From assembly GCA_910577235.1 (NCBI GenBank), contig CAJTMX010000015.1:31293-95292 (forward strand): a DNA stretch of 64,000 nucleotides, read 5' to 3'. This document shows, one piece after another, positions 25,110 through 33,707 of the stretch. The notes below the pieces were generated by a model. That model saw only the letters and a list, made by a program, of their open reading frames with translations. It was not told the origin of the DNA and searched no databases. Each line of letters starts with the position of its first letter. The first letter of the stretch is position 1. The stretch is from an uncultured Acetatifactor sp. Lineage in GTDB: Bacteria > Bacillota > Clostridia > Lachnospirales > Lachnospiraceae. The translations under genes were made by a program, and so were the position numbers.

Positions 25110-25799
25110 TTACTCTGAATGAAGAATTTGGTCGAAGTTGCATGCTCTGGATAGGACAGCTCTATTCTGCCATTCTCTTACTTCCCTATAGACGGCTTCA
25201 TAGTCCACTTTGGAAAAATCTGTTGTATCCACCGTAATAACAGAACCCTCCATGCAAAAACTGTCCATCTCTCTGCTCTGAATCGCGGCAACATACTGCT
25301 CCAAGGTGACGGTTGGGCTTGGAGCGGCACCGCTGTCTTTGGAATAACTGCTGTTTGTCACATGGCCGGGATGCCGTCCGCTGCTTTTTTCCCTCTGGAC
25401 AAAGCGCCGGTAGATACAGGCATAGTCTCCTGTCAGACGCAGAGTCAACGCCCTGTATCCGTAGCGTGCAAGCAGCTCCGCAAGCCCCTGCCGGGAACTT
25501 GCCTCAAAATTGTTCTCCAAAATAAAGGGCTTGTGGCACCGCATCATCTGCTCCGCCAAATAGTACAGCACTTCCGTACTGGCTATACCCAATTTTACTT
25601 TCTCTTGCCGGGATCTGAATCCTATAGTATCATATAGTCCTTCTTTGATACTGTCTTTGGAAAACCAGGGCAGTCCCAGATGAGCGGAAAGTCTCTCCGC
25701 CAGTACGCTCTTACCGGCCGCCGGAATCCCGGCCACCAGGATTGTATAGCATTCCCGGCTGGATTCTTCTCCGTTTAATTCCATATGATCCTGTCTCAT
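25110..25799 (-). CDS. Small P-loop kinase-like protein
   Basis: A 229-residue protein with a clear Walker A (AGIPAAGKSVLAERL, residues ~24-38), a downstream DSIKEGLYD that fits a DxD/E-type substrate loop, and an ENNF motif before a LID-like arginine-rich helix (RRFVQREKSSGR). It resembles the AAA_33/zeta-toxin-like and shikimate/gluconate kinase group; the phosphoryl acceptor is unknown. The ATG overlaps by four bases (ATGA) the stop of a frameshifted upstream gene, so both once formed an operon. The C-terminal ~30 residues look atypical. Confidence 0.75.
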   Translation of the reverse strand: MRQDHMELNGEESSRECYTILVAGIPAAGKSVLAERLSAHLGLPWFSKDSIKEGLYDTIGFRSRQEKVKLGIASTEVLYYLAEQMMRCHKPFILENNFEASSRQGLAELLARYGYRALTLRLTGDYACIYRRFVQREKSSGRHPGHVTNSSYSKDSGAAPSPTVTLEQYVAAIQSREMDSFCMEGSVITVDTTDFSKVDYEAVYREVREWQNRAVLSRACNFDQILHSE

Positions 25800-26109
25800 C
25801 TCTCCTCCAATATCCCCTTTAATTTATCCAACACTGCCTCCACACAGTCCTCAACAAACCGCTCCGCCTGAGCCTCGTTCAGATAGGTATACTCCCTCTC
25901 GATATCCTCCCGGCCACCACGGTAAAACCCAACGATATACTGCCGCGACTGTCAAAGGCGTCTTTTGCAAAAACATCCATATAGCGGTTCACAAAACCTT
26001 CTGCATTCTCATATATCTGAAAGGCTTTAAAATCCGGGTGTTTCTTCATATACAGAAAGTCCAGGTCATAATCCACCGCCAGTACACAGGACTCATGAAC
26101 AATATCTGT
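25796..26109 (-). pseudogene. Frameshifted gene, family unknown
   Basis: Two frames together make one protein-like sequence. The upstream part reads MDYDLDFLYMKKHPDFKAF to AFDSRG; the next frame carries on with QYIVGFYRGGRED and ends EAVLDKLKGILEER. Joining them needs one extra base near 25952, where GTCGCGGCAG would read in register with one more C. The 5' end also lacks an ATG and runs into an inverted repeat. I do not recognise the family; conserved charged and aromatic residues suggest a small soluble enzyme or binding protein. Confidence 0.6.
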
Positions 26110-26135
26110 CCGTCAAGCCGTACCGATATTGTTCA
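26096..26135. repeat. 11-bp inverted repeat at the broken gene's 5' end
   Basis: Arms TGAACAATATC and GATATTGTTCA pair perfectly around an 18-base loop. The left arm is part of the frameshifted gene's coding sequence, so the repeat may mark a rearrangement that removed its start. No T run follows. Confidence 0.5.
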
Positions 26136-26141
26136 GTCCGC

Positions 26142-26717
26142 TCACTCTCCTAACCCTACAACTGTATAGATGTCCTGCCGCATTTTCTCCTCAAAATATC
26201 CTTTTAGCTCCAGGTTCATGTCCCATTTGTCCTGGGGATAACCGCCATAGCGCCGTTTCACATCCTCCATGCGCTCTTCCATTTTCACCACTGTGATTCC
26301 CGCCAGAGAATCGCAGACCTGGATCAGCCTGTCATAGTCGTCGTATACCATCTCCTCCAGCAGCCCGCGTAGCTCCTGCTGCTGCTCGGGGGTAATATCC
26401 CATTTGCCTATGTAGTCCTCCAGTTTTTGAATGCTGAAAGAGTGGCTTAGGCAGACCCGCGCCGCCTCGTCATACCCCAGTTTCGTCATATAGTGGTATC
26501 CGTCATAAATATGCCCCATATGCTTAACTCCAAACTTGCGTCCGATATCGTGAAGCAGTCCCAGCACATAAGCCTTTTCCGTATCTATGTCCCCACAGGC
26601 TGCCGCGATCTTCTCCGCGCACATGGCAACCGCCCTGCTGTGATCCGCCCACATACCGGGGTTGCATGCCTCCCCGTCCCGCAACAATTCCTCCGCTTTC
26701 TCCCTTGTAGGTATCAT
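26142..26717 (-). CDS. HD-domain phosphohydrolase
   Basis: About 191 residues from the ATG at 26717 (AAAGGA about 11 bases upstream); an in-frame ATG at 26741 has no ribosome site. The core H...HD...D is visible: WADHSRAVAMCAEKI, LGLLHDIGRKFG, then CLSHSF and VCDSLAG. This is the HD superfamily of metal-dependent phosphohydrolases acting on nucleotides or phosphorylated small molecules; the substrate is unknown. It is followed by the broken gene and the P-loop kinase on the same strand, suggesting a small nucleotide- or sugar-phosphate-related operon now partly decayed (inference). Confidence 0.8.
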   Translation of the reverse strand: MIPTREKAEELLRDGEACNPGMWADHSRAVAMCAEKIAAACGDIDTEKAYVLGLLHDIGRKFGVKHMGHIYDGYHYMTKLGYDEAARVCLSHSFSIQKLEDYIGKWDITPEQQQELRGLLEEMVYDDYDRLIQVCDSLAGITVVKMEERMEDVKRRYGGYPQDKWDMNLELKGYFEEKMRQDIYTVVGLGE

Positions 26718-26760
26718 CCTCTCACCAATCCTTTCCCACATTCAAGCACTGTGTTATACA

Positions 26761-27933
26761 TTACTCGCAGCTGTAACAATGCCCTTCTGTACCAATCTCC
26801 GGCGTCTGTCCCCGCAGGGTCAATTCCCACAGATATTTTCTTACTTCCTGCTCCTTCGCTCTGATCCGGGTCTCCAGTTCACCGTCCAGGCCGCACAGAT
26901 ATTGCAGCAATTCCTCTGGCTGTGCGATCCGCAGACAGTTGTGGAAAGTCATCCGGGACACTCCTGAAAATTCCGCGTCAAACAACTCCTCCATCTGCGC
27001 CGTCAAGGCCTGTTTACGTTCCTCGTACGCTCCCAGCACCCTTCTGCCCAACACAGGCTCCAATATCCTGTTTACATCCTGAACAGAGACCTGAGAAGTA
27101 AATGTGGACATCAATCTGCCCCCCTCAACCAACCCCCGATGCAATCTGTAAAGCAGACGTTTCTTATCCCGAATATAATTCCACAGGTGTACCGCCAATA
27201 TCAGATCATACGCCTCCGCCGGGCACTGCCAGCTCTCCGCGTCATCATGCAAAAAAGTAAGCTTTACCCCTGCTGCCAGCTCCCCGCAGCGTTCCTGGTA
27301 TATTTCGCGCAGATACTGTAGTCCCTGGGGCTCTTTATCAAGCAGGGTAATACCGCATCCCCGGGGAATCCCATGCCATCCGCCACGCCAAATGTTCCCG
27401 TGGCCGCAACCCACATCCAGCACCCTCATCCCCGGCTCTAAACGCAGCTGATCGAACAGCCACTCATGCCATCTCTGTCCGCTGGTCCCATAGCGCTCAT
27501 ACAGACCATAGCGAAAGTTTGCCTGCTGGTTCTTTGTCACCAGCTGCATGATCTCTGCAAATTGGGAAACGGGCAGCTGCCCCGCCCTGCAGTGCTGCTG
27601 GGCCCGGTCAATGGTCTCCAAAATATGATCCAGACGGCGGCGCTCTTCCAAAACCATCTCCTTCTGACGCTCCAGCAGCCGGGTAGCGGACATCTGTTCT
27701 CCCTGCCCCAGAATCTGCTGAATCTCCTCCAGAGACAGTCCCACATACTTCAGCATCAATATCTCCTGGAGCCGCAGGACGGCGCTGTCGTCATATAACC
27801 GATACCCCTCCGCCGACCGCTCCCTGGGCCGCAGGATACCTTTTTCCTCATAAAACCGGATCGTCCGGGCGGATACCCCCGCCCACCGGGCCAGCTCCCC
27901 GGCTGTATACCTTTTTTGCATTTCGCAGACCAT
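26761..27933 (-). CDS. MerR-family regulator fused to a SAM methyltransferase
   Basis: Up to 390 residues. The first ~70 (YTAGELARWAGVSARTIRFY, then GYRLYDDSAVLRLQEI) are a MerR winged helix plus the start of a dimer coiled coil. From residue ~145 a class I methyltransferase follows: VLDVGCGHGNIW (motif I), an acidic LLDKEP strand 2 end, and AYDLILAVHLWNYI (motif IV). Such fusions link DNA binding to small-molecule or ligand methylation. Start choice is uncertain between 27933 and 27921, because GGGAGGGG lies either two or fourteen bases away. The promoter has the 19-bp spacer of MerR-controlled genes, so autoregulation is likely. Confidence 0.85.
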   Translation of the reverse strand: MVCEMQKRYTAGELARWAGVSARTIRFYEEKGILRPRERSAEGYRLYDDSAVLRLQEILMLKYVGLSLEEIQQILGQGEQMSATRLLERQKEMVLEERRRLDHILETIDRAQQHCRAGQLPVSQFAEIMQLVTKNQQANFRYGLYERYGTSGQRWHEWLFDQLRLEPGMRVLDVGCGHGNIWRGGWHGIPRGCGITLLDKEPQGLQYLREIYQERCGELAAGVKLTFLHDDAESWQCPAEAYDLILAVHLWNYIRDKKRLLYRLHRGLVEGGRLMSTFTSQVSVQDVNRILEPVLGRRVLGAYEERKQALTAQMEELFDAEFSGVSRMTFHNCLRIAQPEELLQYLCGLDGELETRIRAKEQEVRKYLWELTLRGQTPEIGTEGHCYSCE

Positions 27934-27949
27934 CCCCTCCCGTACATAC

Positions 27950-27980
27950 AGTATAGGGGTTTACGTTACGTCAATGTCAA
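27950..27980 (-). promoter_or_regulatory. MerR-type promoter with 19-bp spacer and dyad operator
   Basis: Minus strand TTGACA (27975-27980), 19-base spacer, TATACT (27950-27955). Within the spacer is the dyad TTnACGTnACGTnAA at 27960-27974. An overlong spacer carrying a dyad is the hallmark of MerR-activated promoters, where the bound regulator untwists the DNA. Confidence 0.8.
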
Positions 27981-28002
27981 GTGTTTTTTACTCTTTTCGG
28001 TA

Positions 28003-28812
28003 TTATTCTGTCTGATCTGTCACATGACCGCTACTGATTCCCCGGGACTCCGACTCCAGCGGCAGCCAATCAATAGCTTCATGAATCTGGCTGTTCCAAA
28101 AATCCCAATCATGTCCTCCCGCAGTCTCCACATATGTCAGTTCCGCGCCTTGCTTTTCAAAGTATTCTTTCAATTTCCTGTTTGGGACAAGCAGACCGTC
28201 CTCAAGGCCACAGGACATATAGATTTTGGGCACGCATCCCTTCTCTCTGGCATTATCAAAGGCAATCTTCGGATTGAGGTCCGTTTTCTCTGCCTTCTTT
28301 CTATCTCCAAAGCAGGCCAGCGCTCCAAAGAGACCATGCCCTTTTTCCTCAAAGATGTGACACGCGCCAGACAGAGAGATGATATGGCTGAAAGTATCGC
28401 AATATTTCAGCCCGTTGCGCAGGGCTCCATAGCCTCCCATGGACAGTCCTCCGATAAACGTGTCCTCCCGCCGGGCAGAGAGCGGAAAAGTCTTTTTCAT
28501 CATGGCGGGCAGCTCTTGTCCAACAAAAGCGCCGTAGGCGCTGTTGGGCTGGGCGTGATCAAAATAAAACGAGTTTTCCCCGCTGGGCATGACCACCGCC
28601 AGATTCTTAGCCTCCGCCCACCTCTGGATACATGTCCCGGAAATCCAGTCCACATTGCTGCCCAACAGTCCGTGGAGCAGATACAGCGTCTTATACTTTT
28701 TCTCCTTCTGCATGCCCGGAACAAGATTCATCTTGTCCACGGGAAGGATCACCTGTACCTCCACAGTGCGCAGCAGCGCCATGGAGAGATACGTCATTTG
28801 AATCAGTGCCAT
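28003..28812 (-). CDS. Esterase D/CE1-like alpha/beta hydrolase
   Basis: Predicted 269 residues from the ATG at 28812, chosen for AAGGAGG just upstream (frame open to 28896). The fold signature is KTLYLLHGLLGSNVDWI (oxyanion region) and GGLSMGGYGALR (nucleophile serine elbow); the catalytic histidine is in AGGHDWDFW. These motifs place it with esterase D/feruloyl- and acetylxylan-esterase-like proteins of carbohydrate esterase family 1. No signal peptide is visible, so it acts on imported oligosaccharides (inference). Its 5' leader shares a conserved structure with the GH51 arabinofuranosidase gene 26 kb away, suggesting joint regulation in arabinoxylan use. Confidence 0.85.
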   Translation of the reverse strand: MALIQMTYLSMALLRTVEVQVILPVDKMNLVPGMQKEKKYKTLYLLHGLLGSNVDWISGTCIQRWAEAKNLAVVMPSGENSFYFDHAQPNSAYGAFVGQELPAMMKKTFPLSARREDTFIGGLSMGGYGALRNGLKYCDTFSHIISLSGACHIFEEKGHGLFGALACFGDRKKAEKTDLNPKIAFDNAREKGCVPKIYMSCGLEDGLLVPNRKLKEYFEKQGAELTYVETAGGHDWDFWNSQIHEAIDWLPLESESRGISSGHVTDQTE

Positions 28813-28821
28813 ATTTATTTG

Positions 28822-28926
28822 CCTCCTTATTAGAGATACGCATATTCCCTGCATGTACACGATTCTGGCGAATGGTATCCGGCGCCCGGATATCACTTAG
28901 TGCGCCTTTCGGAAATATGCTGTTTA
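28822..28926 (-). ncRNA. Conserved structured 5' leader, copy 1 (before the CE1-like esterase)
   Basis: On the minus strand the segment begins TAAACAGCATATTTCC (28911-28926), and GGGAATATGC (28840-28849) pairs with its GCATATTTCC to make a 10-bp stem; inside are GGCG/CGCC and TATCCGG-GCG-CCGGATA (28877-28893). It ends CTCTAATAAGGAGG, which contains the ribosome site. The same start, closing stem and end occur before the GH51 gene (55206-55317), with different inner sequence but similar nesting. Shared ends with changed stem sequence suggest RNA structure, though a DNA operator is not excluded. Confidence 0.55.
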
Positions 28927-29024
28927 AAGTTTCTATGGCTATCCCGCCGCTTTATATCAGCAATAAGGCCATATTTACTATATATATTACACAATTTATA
29001 CTGCTGAATACACCCTGACCGGAC

Positions 29025-29053
29025 TTGACACCCTCCTTCTTCCAGACTATACT
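29025..29053 (+). promoter_or_regulatory. Promoter of ybaK
   Basis: TTGACA (29025-29030), 17-base spacer, TATACT (29048-29053), about 45 bases before the ribosome site AAGAGGAG. Confidence 0.75.
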
Positions 29054-29100
29054 TGATACCGTATTATATATTGACAGACACAGTCAGAAAGAGGAGAAAC

Positions 29101-29589
29101 ATGTCCAAGACAAAAGAGAGCAAGACCAATGCCATGCGGATATTGGAATCTATGAAGATCCCCTTTACGCAGTTTACTTACGAGTGCGATGAATTTGTTG
29201 ACGCGCTGAAGATCGCGGACCAACTGGGACTGCCCTATGAAAAGGTATACAAAACTCTGGTGACCAAAGGCGCGCGGGATTATTTTGTTTTTGTGATTCC
29301 CATCCACCGGGAACTGGACTTAAAAGCCGCAGCCCGCAGCGTAGGGGAAAAGAGCGTGGAAATGATCCACGTAAAAGATATTAATACTGTCACAGGCTAT
29401 ATCCGCGGCGGCTGTACCGCCATCGGCATGAAAAAGCAGTATGTGACCCGAATCGATGTCTCCGCCGAGCATTTACCCGCTGTGACCGTCAGCGGCGGCC
29501 GCCTGGGCTGCCAGATCGAGCTTGCTCCAAAAGACCTGCTCGCCGCTTCCGGAGCCGAATACGCGGATGTGATCAGACACGATAAATAG
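29101..29589 (+). CDS. ybaK: Cys-tRNA(Pro)/aminoacyl-tRNA deacylase, YbaK/EbsC family
   Basis: A 162-residue protein from the ATG at 29101 (AAGAGGAG upstream). It matches the YbaK editing domain: YEKVYKTLVTKG, FVFVIPIHRELDLKAAARSV and GYIRGGCTAIGMKKQ, with the conserved lysine of KTL lining the pocket. The family hydrolyses Cys mis-attached to tRNA-Pro, acting in trans with ProRS in the cytoplasm. Full length for the family. A strong terminator follows immediately. Confidence 0.93.
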   Translation: MSKTKESKTNAMRILESMKIPFTQFTYECDEFVDALKIADQLGLPYEKVYKTLVTKGARDYFVFVIPIHRELDLKAAARSVGEKSVEMIHVKDINTVTGYIRGGCTAIGMKKQYVTRIDVSAEHLPAVTVSGGRLGCQIELAPKDLLAASGAEYADVIRHDK

Positions 29590-29607
29590 GGGGACTCCCC
29601 CCTATTT
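29584..29607. terminator. Bidirectional terminator overlapping two stop codons
   Basis: AAATAGGGGG and CCCCCTATTT form a perfect 10-bp stem with a four-base loop, followed by ATTG on the plus strand and by ATC on the minus. It overlaps the stop codons of both ybaK and the GGDEF-EAL-LamG gene, a compact convergent arrangement. Confidence 0.65.
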
Positions 29608-31563
29608 ATTGTCCTGCATATTTCCCTCTATCCAGAATTCTTCTTTATCTCCCACAAAACCGGGGTCCTTGCAAAAGTCGTTATATATATCTCCAATCTC
29701 TGTTTCCGTCATCACGCTGTCGCAAAACACCAGGCCGGACACATATCCGCGGAAAGATTTCTGAAATGGATCGCCCCCCAGCAGAATCTGTTTACAGGCG
29801 GGCAACTGTGGTACATCTTCCGTCTCTCCGGCCAGCCGGCCGTTTAGATACAGGCGGCCCACACATGTAAAAGCATCGAAAGTCACGCACAGAAAACTCC
29901 ATTTATTTTTCTGAATCATCCGAACTAAAATATCATGGAATTGAGCAACAAAATTGTCCTGGTGCACCCGATATACCGTGGAATGATCCGGCGAATAGGG
30001 CACCATGGACATAAAACCGTTATTGTACCGGGCATACAATACGCTGCTCCAACCGTTTAACTCCAGAGGTTTGATCCACATACATATGGTATAGGAATCG
30101 CTGGCCAGCAGTTCCGGGGGCAACTCCAGCACATTTTGCCGTACGTCCCCGCCGTCAAACAACACGCCTCCCCAGTTGGCGCTGATCCCCTCCGTCAGAT
30201 GTATCCCCTCGCCGAACGGAACGGCGCGAATAATGCCGTCCACAGCGGCATAATCCGTCCAGAAAGGAAATTCCGTCACACGCATTTCCGTACGCAGATT
30301 CAATTTCACATACTCCAGAAATTCCTTCACATTCATGGGTTTTGAAAAATAGTCTCCACCCACGGCATTACAGCCGCACTCGATGAGATACATGATGTCT
30401 TCCCGGGAACCAACGCCGTCAGCCACAATATCCATCTTAAGTTCCCGTCCCACAGCCATCAGTGTCTTCATGATCCTGCGGCCCTTGTGGCTGGAAAATG
30501 CATGCCGCATATACTCTCTTTGGAATTTCAGCGTGTCGATGGGCAGCATATCCCAGTAGCGCAGGCTGCCGAAATCCAGTCCCACTCCCGTGAACGAAAT
30601 ATAGAAACCGCACCTGTGCAACGCCTCTATATTGGCAAACATCTCCTCTTTGCCCCGCATGGAAAAAGCGGATTCTTCTATCTCCAGTTCCAGCTCTTCG
30701 GCCTTCACCCCATAAGTACGCGTCAACTCTTCCAGCCAGGACAAAAGATTGCCGTTCATCAGCTGCAGACGCGAGATTCGCACCGCTACCCGGTCCGGCT
30801 TTTCCTTTTTTTCCCTAAAAACGCAGATATCCTGCAACACCCTTTCTATGACCCAGGCGTTAAGCTCTGCAGCGAAACCGTTTTTGATGAACAGCGGCAG
30901 GAATTCCTCCTGTCCCCTGCACCGGCCGTCCGGCATGTTCCATACCAGATATGCCTGCGCCATATGAAGTCTGGGGGTCTGAGCCATGACAATGGGCACA
31001 TAGCGCACCTCAAATTCCCTGTTCTCCAACGCCTGCTGCTGTCTCTTCTCCATCTCCAGCTCGCCCAACACCAGCTCCGCTATATCGTTAAACACCACAT
31101 ACCGGCCCTTGCCGTTGTCTTTGGCATGGTACATGGCCATATCGCTCTTAAGCAGCGTTTCCTCCAGCGTTTCCCCCACCTCTTCGTCATAGAGGATACC
31201 AATGCTCATGGACACATTGGTCAGGATCTGCTCCGCGCCTTCTTTGTTTCGCACCCTCTCAATGATCTTTCCGGCGATCGCGCACAGTTCCTCCCGGCTG
31301 ACCTCCCTTGGAAAGACCAGTACAAATTCGTCTCCGCCCATCCTCACCGCACGGGCCATGGGAGCACTCTTTTGAAGGATACCGGCTATATTTACTAACA
31401 GCGCGTCTCCTTGATTATGTCCGTAAATATCATTGACTATCTTGAAATTATCCACGTCCAAAAACATAAAATGAATCAGGCTGCCCAGATCAAGCTCCTG
31501 ATAGTAAGTATACATTGCCTGGCGGGTCCACAATCCTGTCAGATAATCCTTCTCATACTTCAT
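29602..31563 (-). CDS. GGDEF - degenerate EAL - LamG-like domain protein
   Basis: A 653-residue protein with no signal peptide or membrane helix. The N-terminal diguanylate cyclase domain keeps RMGGDEFVLVFPRE, so c-di-GMP synthesis is plausible. The following EAL domain is degenerate: the EAL triad position reads QAYLVW, the metal-binding Asp pair of DDFGTG is replaced (FTGVGLDFGSL), while the K of TLKF remains; it likely binds rather than cleaves. The last ~200 residues (YTICMWIKPLELNGWSSVLY, WSFLCVTFD, GRLYLNGRLAG) form a concanavalin/LamG-like sandwich, usually an extracellular glycan-binding fold. Its presence on a cytoplasmic signalling protein is unusual. Confidence 0.82.
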   Translation of the reverse strand: MKYEKDYLTGLWTRQAMYTYYQELDLGSLIHFMFLDVDNFKIVNDIYGHNQGDALLVNIAGILQKSAPMARAVRMGGDEFVLVFPREVSREELCAIAGKIIERVRNKEGAEQILTNVSMSIGILYDEEVGETLEETLLKSDMAMYHAKDNGKGRYVVFNDIAELVLGELEMEKRQQQALENREFEVRYVPIVMAQTPRLHMAQAYLVWNMPDGRCRGQEEFLPLFIKNGFAAELNAWVIERVLQDICVFREKKEKPDRVAVRISRLQLMNGNLLSWLEELTRTYGVKAEELELEIEESAFSMRGKEEMFANIEALHRCGFYISFTGVGLDFGSLRYWDMLPIDTLKFQREYMRHAFSSHKGRRIMKTLMAVGRELKMDIVADGVGSREDIMYLIECGCNAVGGDYFSKPMNVKEFLEYVKLNLRTEMRVTEFPFWTDYAAVDGIIRAVPFGEGIHLTEGISANWGGVLFDGGDVRQNVLELPPELLASDSYTICMWIKPLELNGWSSVLYARYNNGFMSMVPYSPDHSTVYRVHQDNFVAQFHDILVRMIQKNKWSFLCVTFDAFTCVGRLYLNGRLAGETEDVPQLPACKQILLGGDPFQKSFRGYVSGLVFCDSVMTETEIGDIYNDFCKDPGFVGDKEEFWIEGNMQDNK

Positions 31564-31625
31564 TCCGGTTTCCTCCTTTCCTCAAATTCTGGCTCTACTG
31601 TCAAGTATATCCATAATGCCGCCCT

Positions 31626-32840
31626 CTACAGCGCCTTGATCCGCTCCACTGCCTCCACCGTATTCTCATAGCTGCCAAAGGCTGTCAAGCGAAAATACGT
31701 CTCTCCGCTGGGGCCGAAACCCGAGCCCGGCGTGCCAACCACATTGGCGTTCTCCAGCAAAAAGTCAAAAAACTCCCAACTGCTCATACCCCGGGGCGCT
31801 TTCAGCCAGATATAGGGAGCGTTCACTCCGCCGGACACCGTGTATCCCGCATCTTTAAGCCCCTGATAAATATACGCGGCGTTTTTCATATAATATGCCA
31901 CCTGCTGCCGCAGCTGTGCCTTTCCCTCGTCAGAGTACACTGCTTCCCCGGCGCGCTGCACAATATAAGGAGCGCCGTTGTACTTGGTGCCGTGGCGTCT
32001 TGCCCACAGGCCGTGCAGGCTCACTTCTCCTGCCTTCAGCTCTTTAGGGATTACGGTGAAACCCAGACGCAGGCCGGTGAAACCCGCGTTCTTGGAAAAC
32101 GAGCGCAGCTCAATGGCACAGGTTCTTGCGCCACGGCACTCATAGATGCTGTGAGGTATATCCTCCTGAGATATATACGCCTCATAGGCCGCGTCATAGA
32201 TGATGACGGCCCCCACTCTGTTGGCATAGTCCACCCATTCCTGCAACTGACTTCCGGTGATCGCGGAACCCGTGGGATTATTGGGAAAGCACAGGTAAAT
32301 GATATCCGGCGTCTCCTTTGGCAGTTCGGGGACAAAGCCGTTCTCCTGGGTACAGGGCATATAGATCACATTGCTCCATATCTCCTTTTGCGGGTCATAA
32401 GTGCCGGTGCGCCCCGCCATCACATTGGTATCCACATACACGGGATAGACCGGGTCGCATACCGCGATCCGGTTATCCAGACTGAAAATCTCCTGGATAT
32501 TGCCGGAATCACATTTCGCTCCGTCGGAGATAAAAATCTCCTCCGCACTGATATCACAGCCCCTGGCCTTGTAATCGTTTTGGGCAATGGCATTTCTCAG
32601 GAACTCATAGCCGAGATCCGGCGCATATCCCCGAAATGTTGCCGCGTCTCCCATCTCCTCCACCGCGCCGTGCAGCGCTTTGACAATGGCCGGTGCCAGA
32701 GGCTGTGTCACATCCCCGATCCCCAGACGGATGATCTTCCTGTGGGGATGGGCGGCAGCGTAAGCGTTTACCTTTTTACCGATGGTGGAAAACAGATAGC
32801 TCCCCGGCAGCTTTAAAAAGTTGTCATTTACCTTAAACAT
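31626..32840 (-). CDS. dapL: LL-diaminopimelate aminotransferase
   Basis: A 404-residue class I/II aminotransferase. Family-specific features are RLGIGDVTQPLAPAIVKALH at the N-terminus and CFPNNPTGSAI; the PLP lysine is in LRSFSKNAGFTGLRLGFTVI. It converts tetrahydrodipicolinate directly to LL-2,6-diaminopimelate using glutamate, bypassing the acylated DAP routes. The start overlaps the dapF stop by eight bases, so the pair is translationally coupled and supplies meso-DAP for lysine and peptidoglycan. Confidence 0.95.
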   Translation of the reverse strand: MFKVNDNFLKLPGSYLFSTIGKKVNAYAAAHPHRKIIRLGIGDVTQPLAPAIVKALHGAVEEMGDAATFRGYAPDLGYEFLRNAIAQNDYKARGCDISAEEIFISDGAKCDSGNIQEIFSLDNRIAVCDPVYPVYVDTNVMAGRTGTYDPQKEIWSNVIYMPCTQENGFVPELPKETPDIIYLCFPNNPTGSAITGSQLQEWVDYANRVGAVIIYDAAYEAYISQEDIPHSIYECRGARTCAIELRSFSKNAGFTGLRLGFTVIPKELKAGEVSLHGLWARRHGTKYNGAPYIVQRAGEAVYSDEGKAQLRQQVAYYMKNAAYIYQGLKDAGYTVSGGVNAPYIWLKAPRGMSSWEFFDFLLENANVVGTPGSGFGPSGETYFRLTAFGSYENTVEAVERIKAL

Positions 32841-33681
32841 CTATATTTACCTCGCCTTCAAATACAGTGACTGCAGGCCCGCTCATATATACCAGATCCC
32901 GCTCCCTGTCCCAGGCAACTTCTATATCGCCTCCCAGTACGCTGACAGTCACCTGATCGTCCGTCAGTCCGTTCAGCACGCAGGCCACCACCGTGGCACA
33001 GCATCCCGTTCCGCAGGCCAGAGTTTCCCCTGTACCTCTCTCCCATACGCGCATCTTCACATGCCGCCTGTCTACGATCTGCACAAACTCCGTATTGGTA
33101 CGTCTGGGAAACAGTTCGTGGTGCTCAAACTGCGGCCCTATCCGTTCCAGCTCCATATCCTCCGTCCCGTCCACAAATATCACAGCATGGGGATTCCCCA
33201 TGGACACGCAGGTCATATGGTACTCCAGTCCCTCCACACAGATGGGAACATTCACAGCCTGACCGCCTGAAACCGCCACCGGAATCTGCTCCGGCTCCAG
33301 AACAGGGCGTCCCATATTCACCTTTATCCGGGACACCTTATTCTCTGAATCCGTCTCCAGCTCCAGATATTTGACCTGTCCCGCGCTGACAACGGACAGC
33401 TGCCTTTTATCCGTCAGCCCCTTGTCATATACATATTTGGCCACACAGCGTATTCCGTTACCGCACATCTCCGCTCTGGTGCCGTCGGCATTGTACATCT
33501 CCATCTCAAAGTCGGCCTCATCGCTGGGATTGATGAAGATAACGCCGTCTCCTCCCACGCCAAAATGCCTGTCGCTCAAAAAGCGCACCACCTTCGGCTT
33601 GTCGTTTCCAGGGATCTGCCACGCCGCTCCGTCAATATATATATAGTCGTTGCCGCATCCATGCATCTTGGTAAACTTCAT
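32833..33681 (-). CDS. dapF: Diaminopimelate epimerase
   Basis: Predicted 282 residues starting MKFTKMHGCGNDYIYIDG from the ATG at 33681 (a GTG at 33687 is in frame; AGGGGG precedes the ATG). The two active-site cysteines are in EMCGNGIRC and LACGTGCCATVVA, the DapF hallmark. It converts LL-DAP to meso-DAP. First gene of a dapF-dapL operon. Confidence 0.95.
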   Translation of the reverse strand: MKFTKMHGCGNDYIYIDGAAWQIPGNDKPKVVRFLSDRHFGVGGDGVIFINPSDEADFEMEMYNADGTRAEMCGNGIRCVAKYVYDKGLTDKRQLSVVSAGQVKYLELETDSENKVSRIKVNMGRPVLEPEQIPVAVSGGQAVNVPICVEGLEYHMTCVSMGNPHAVIFVDGTEDMELERIGPQFEHHELFPRRTNTEFVQIVDRRHVKMRVWERGTGETLACGTGCCATVVACVLNGLTDDQVTVSVLGGDIEVAWDRERDLVYMSGPAVTVFEGEVNIDV

Positions 33682-33707
33682 ATCCACGCCCCCCCTTTTC
33701 TCTACTC

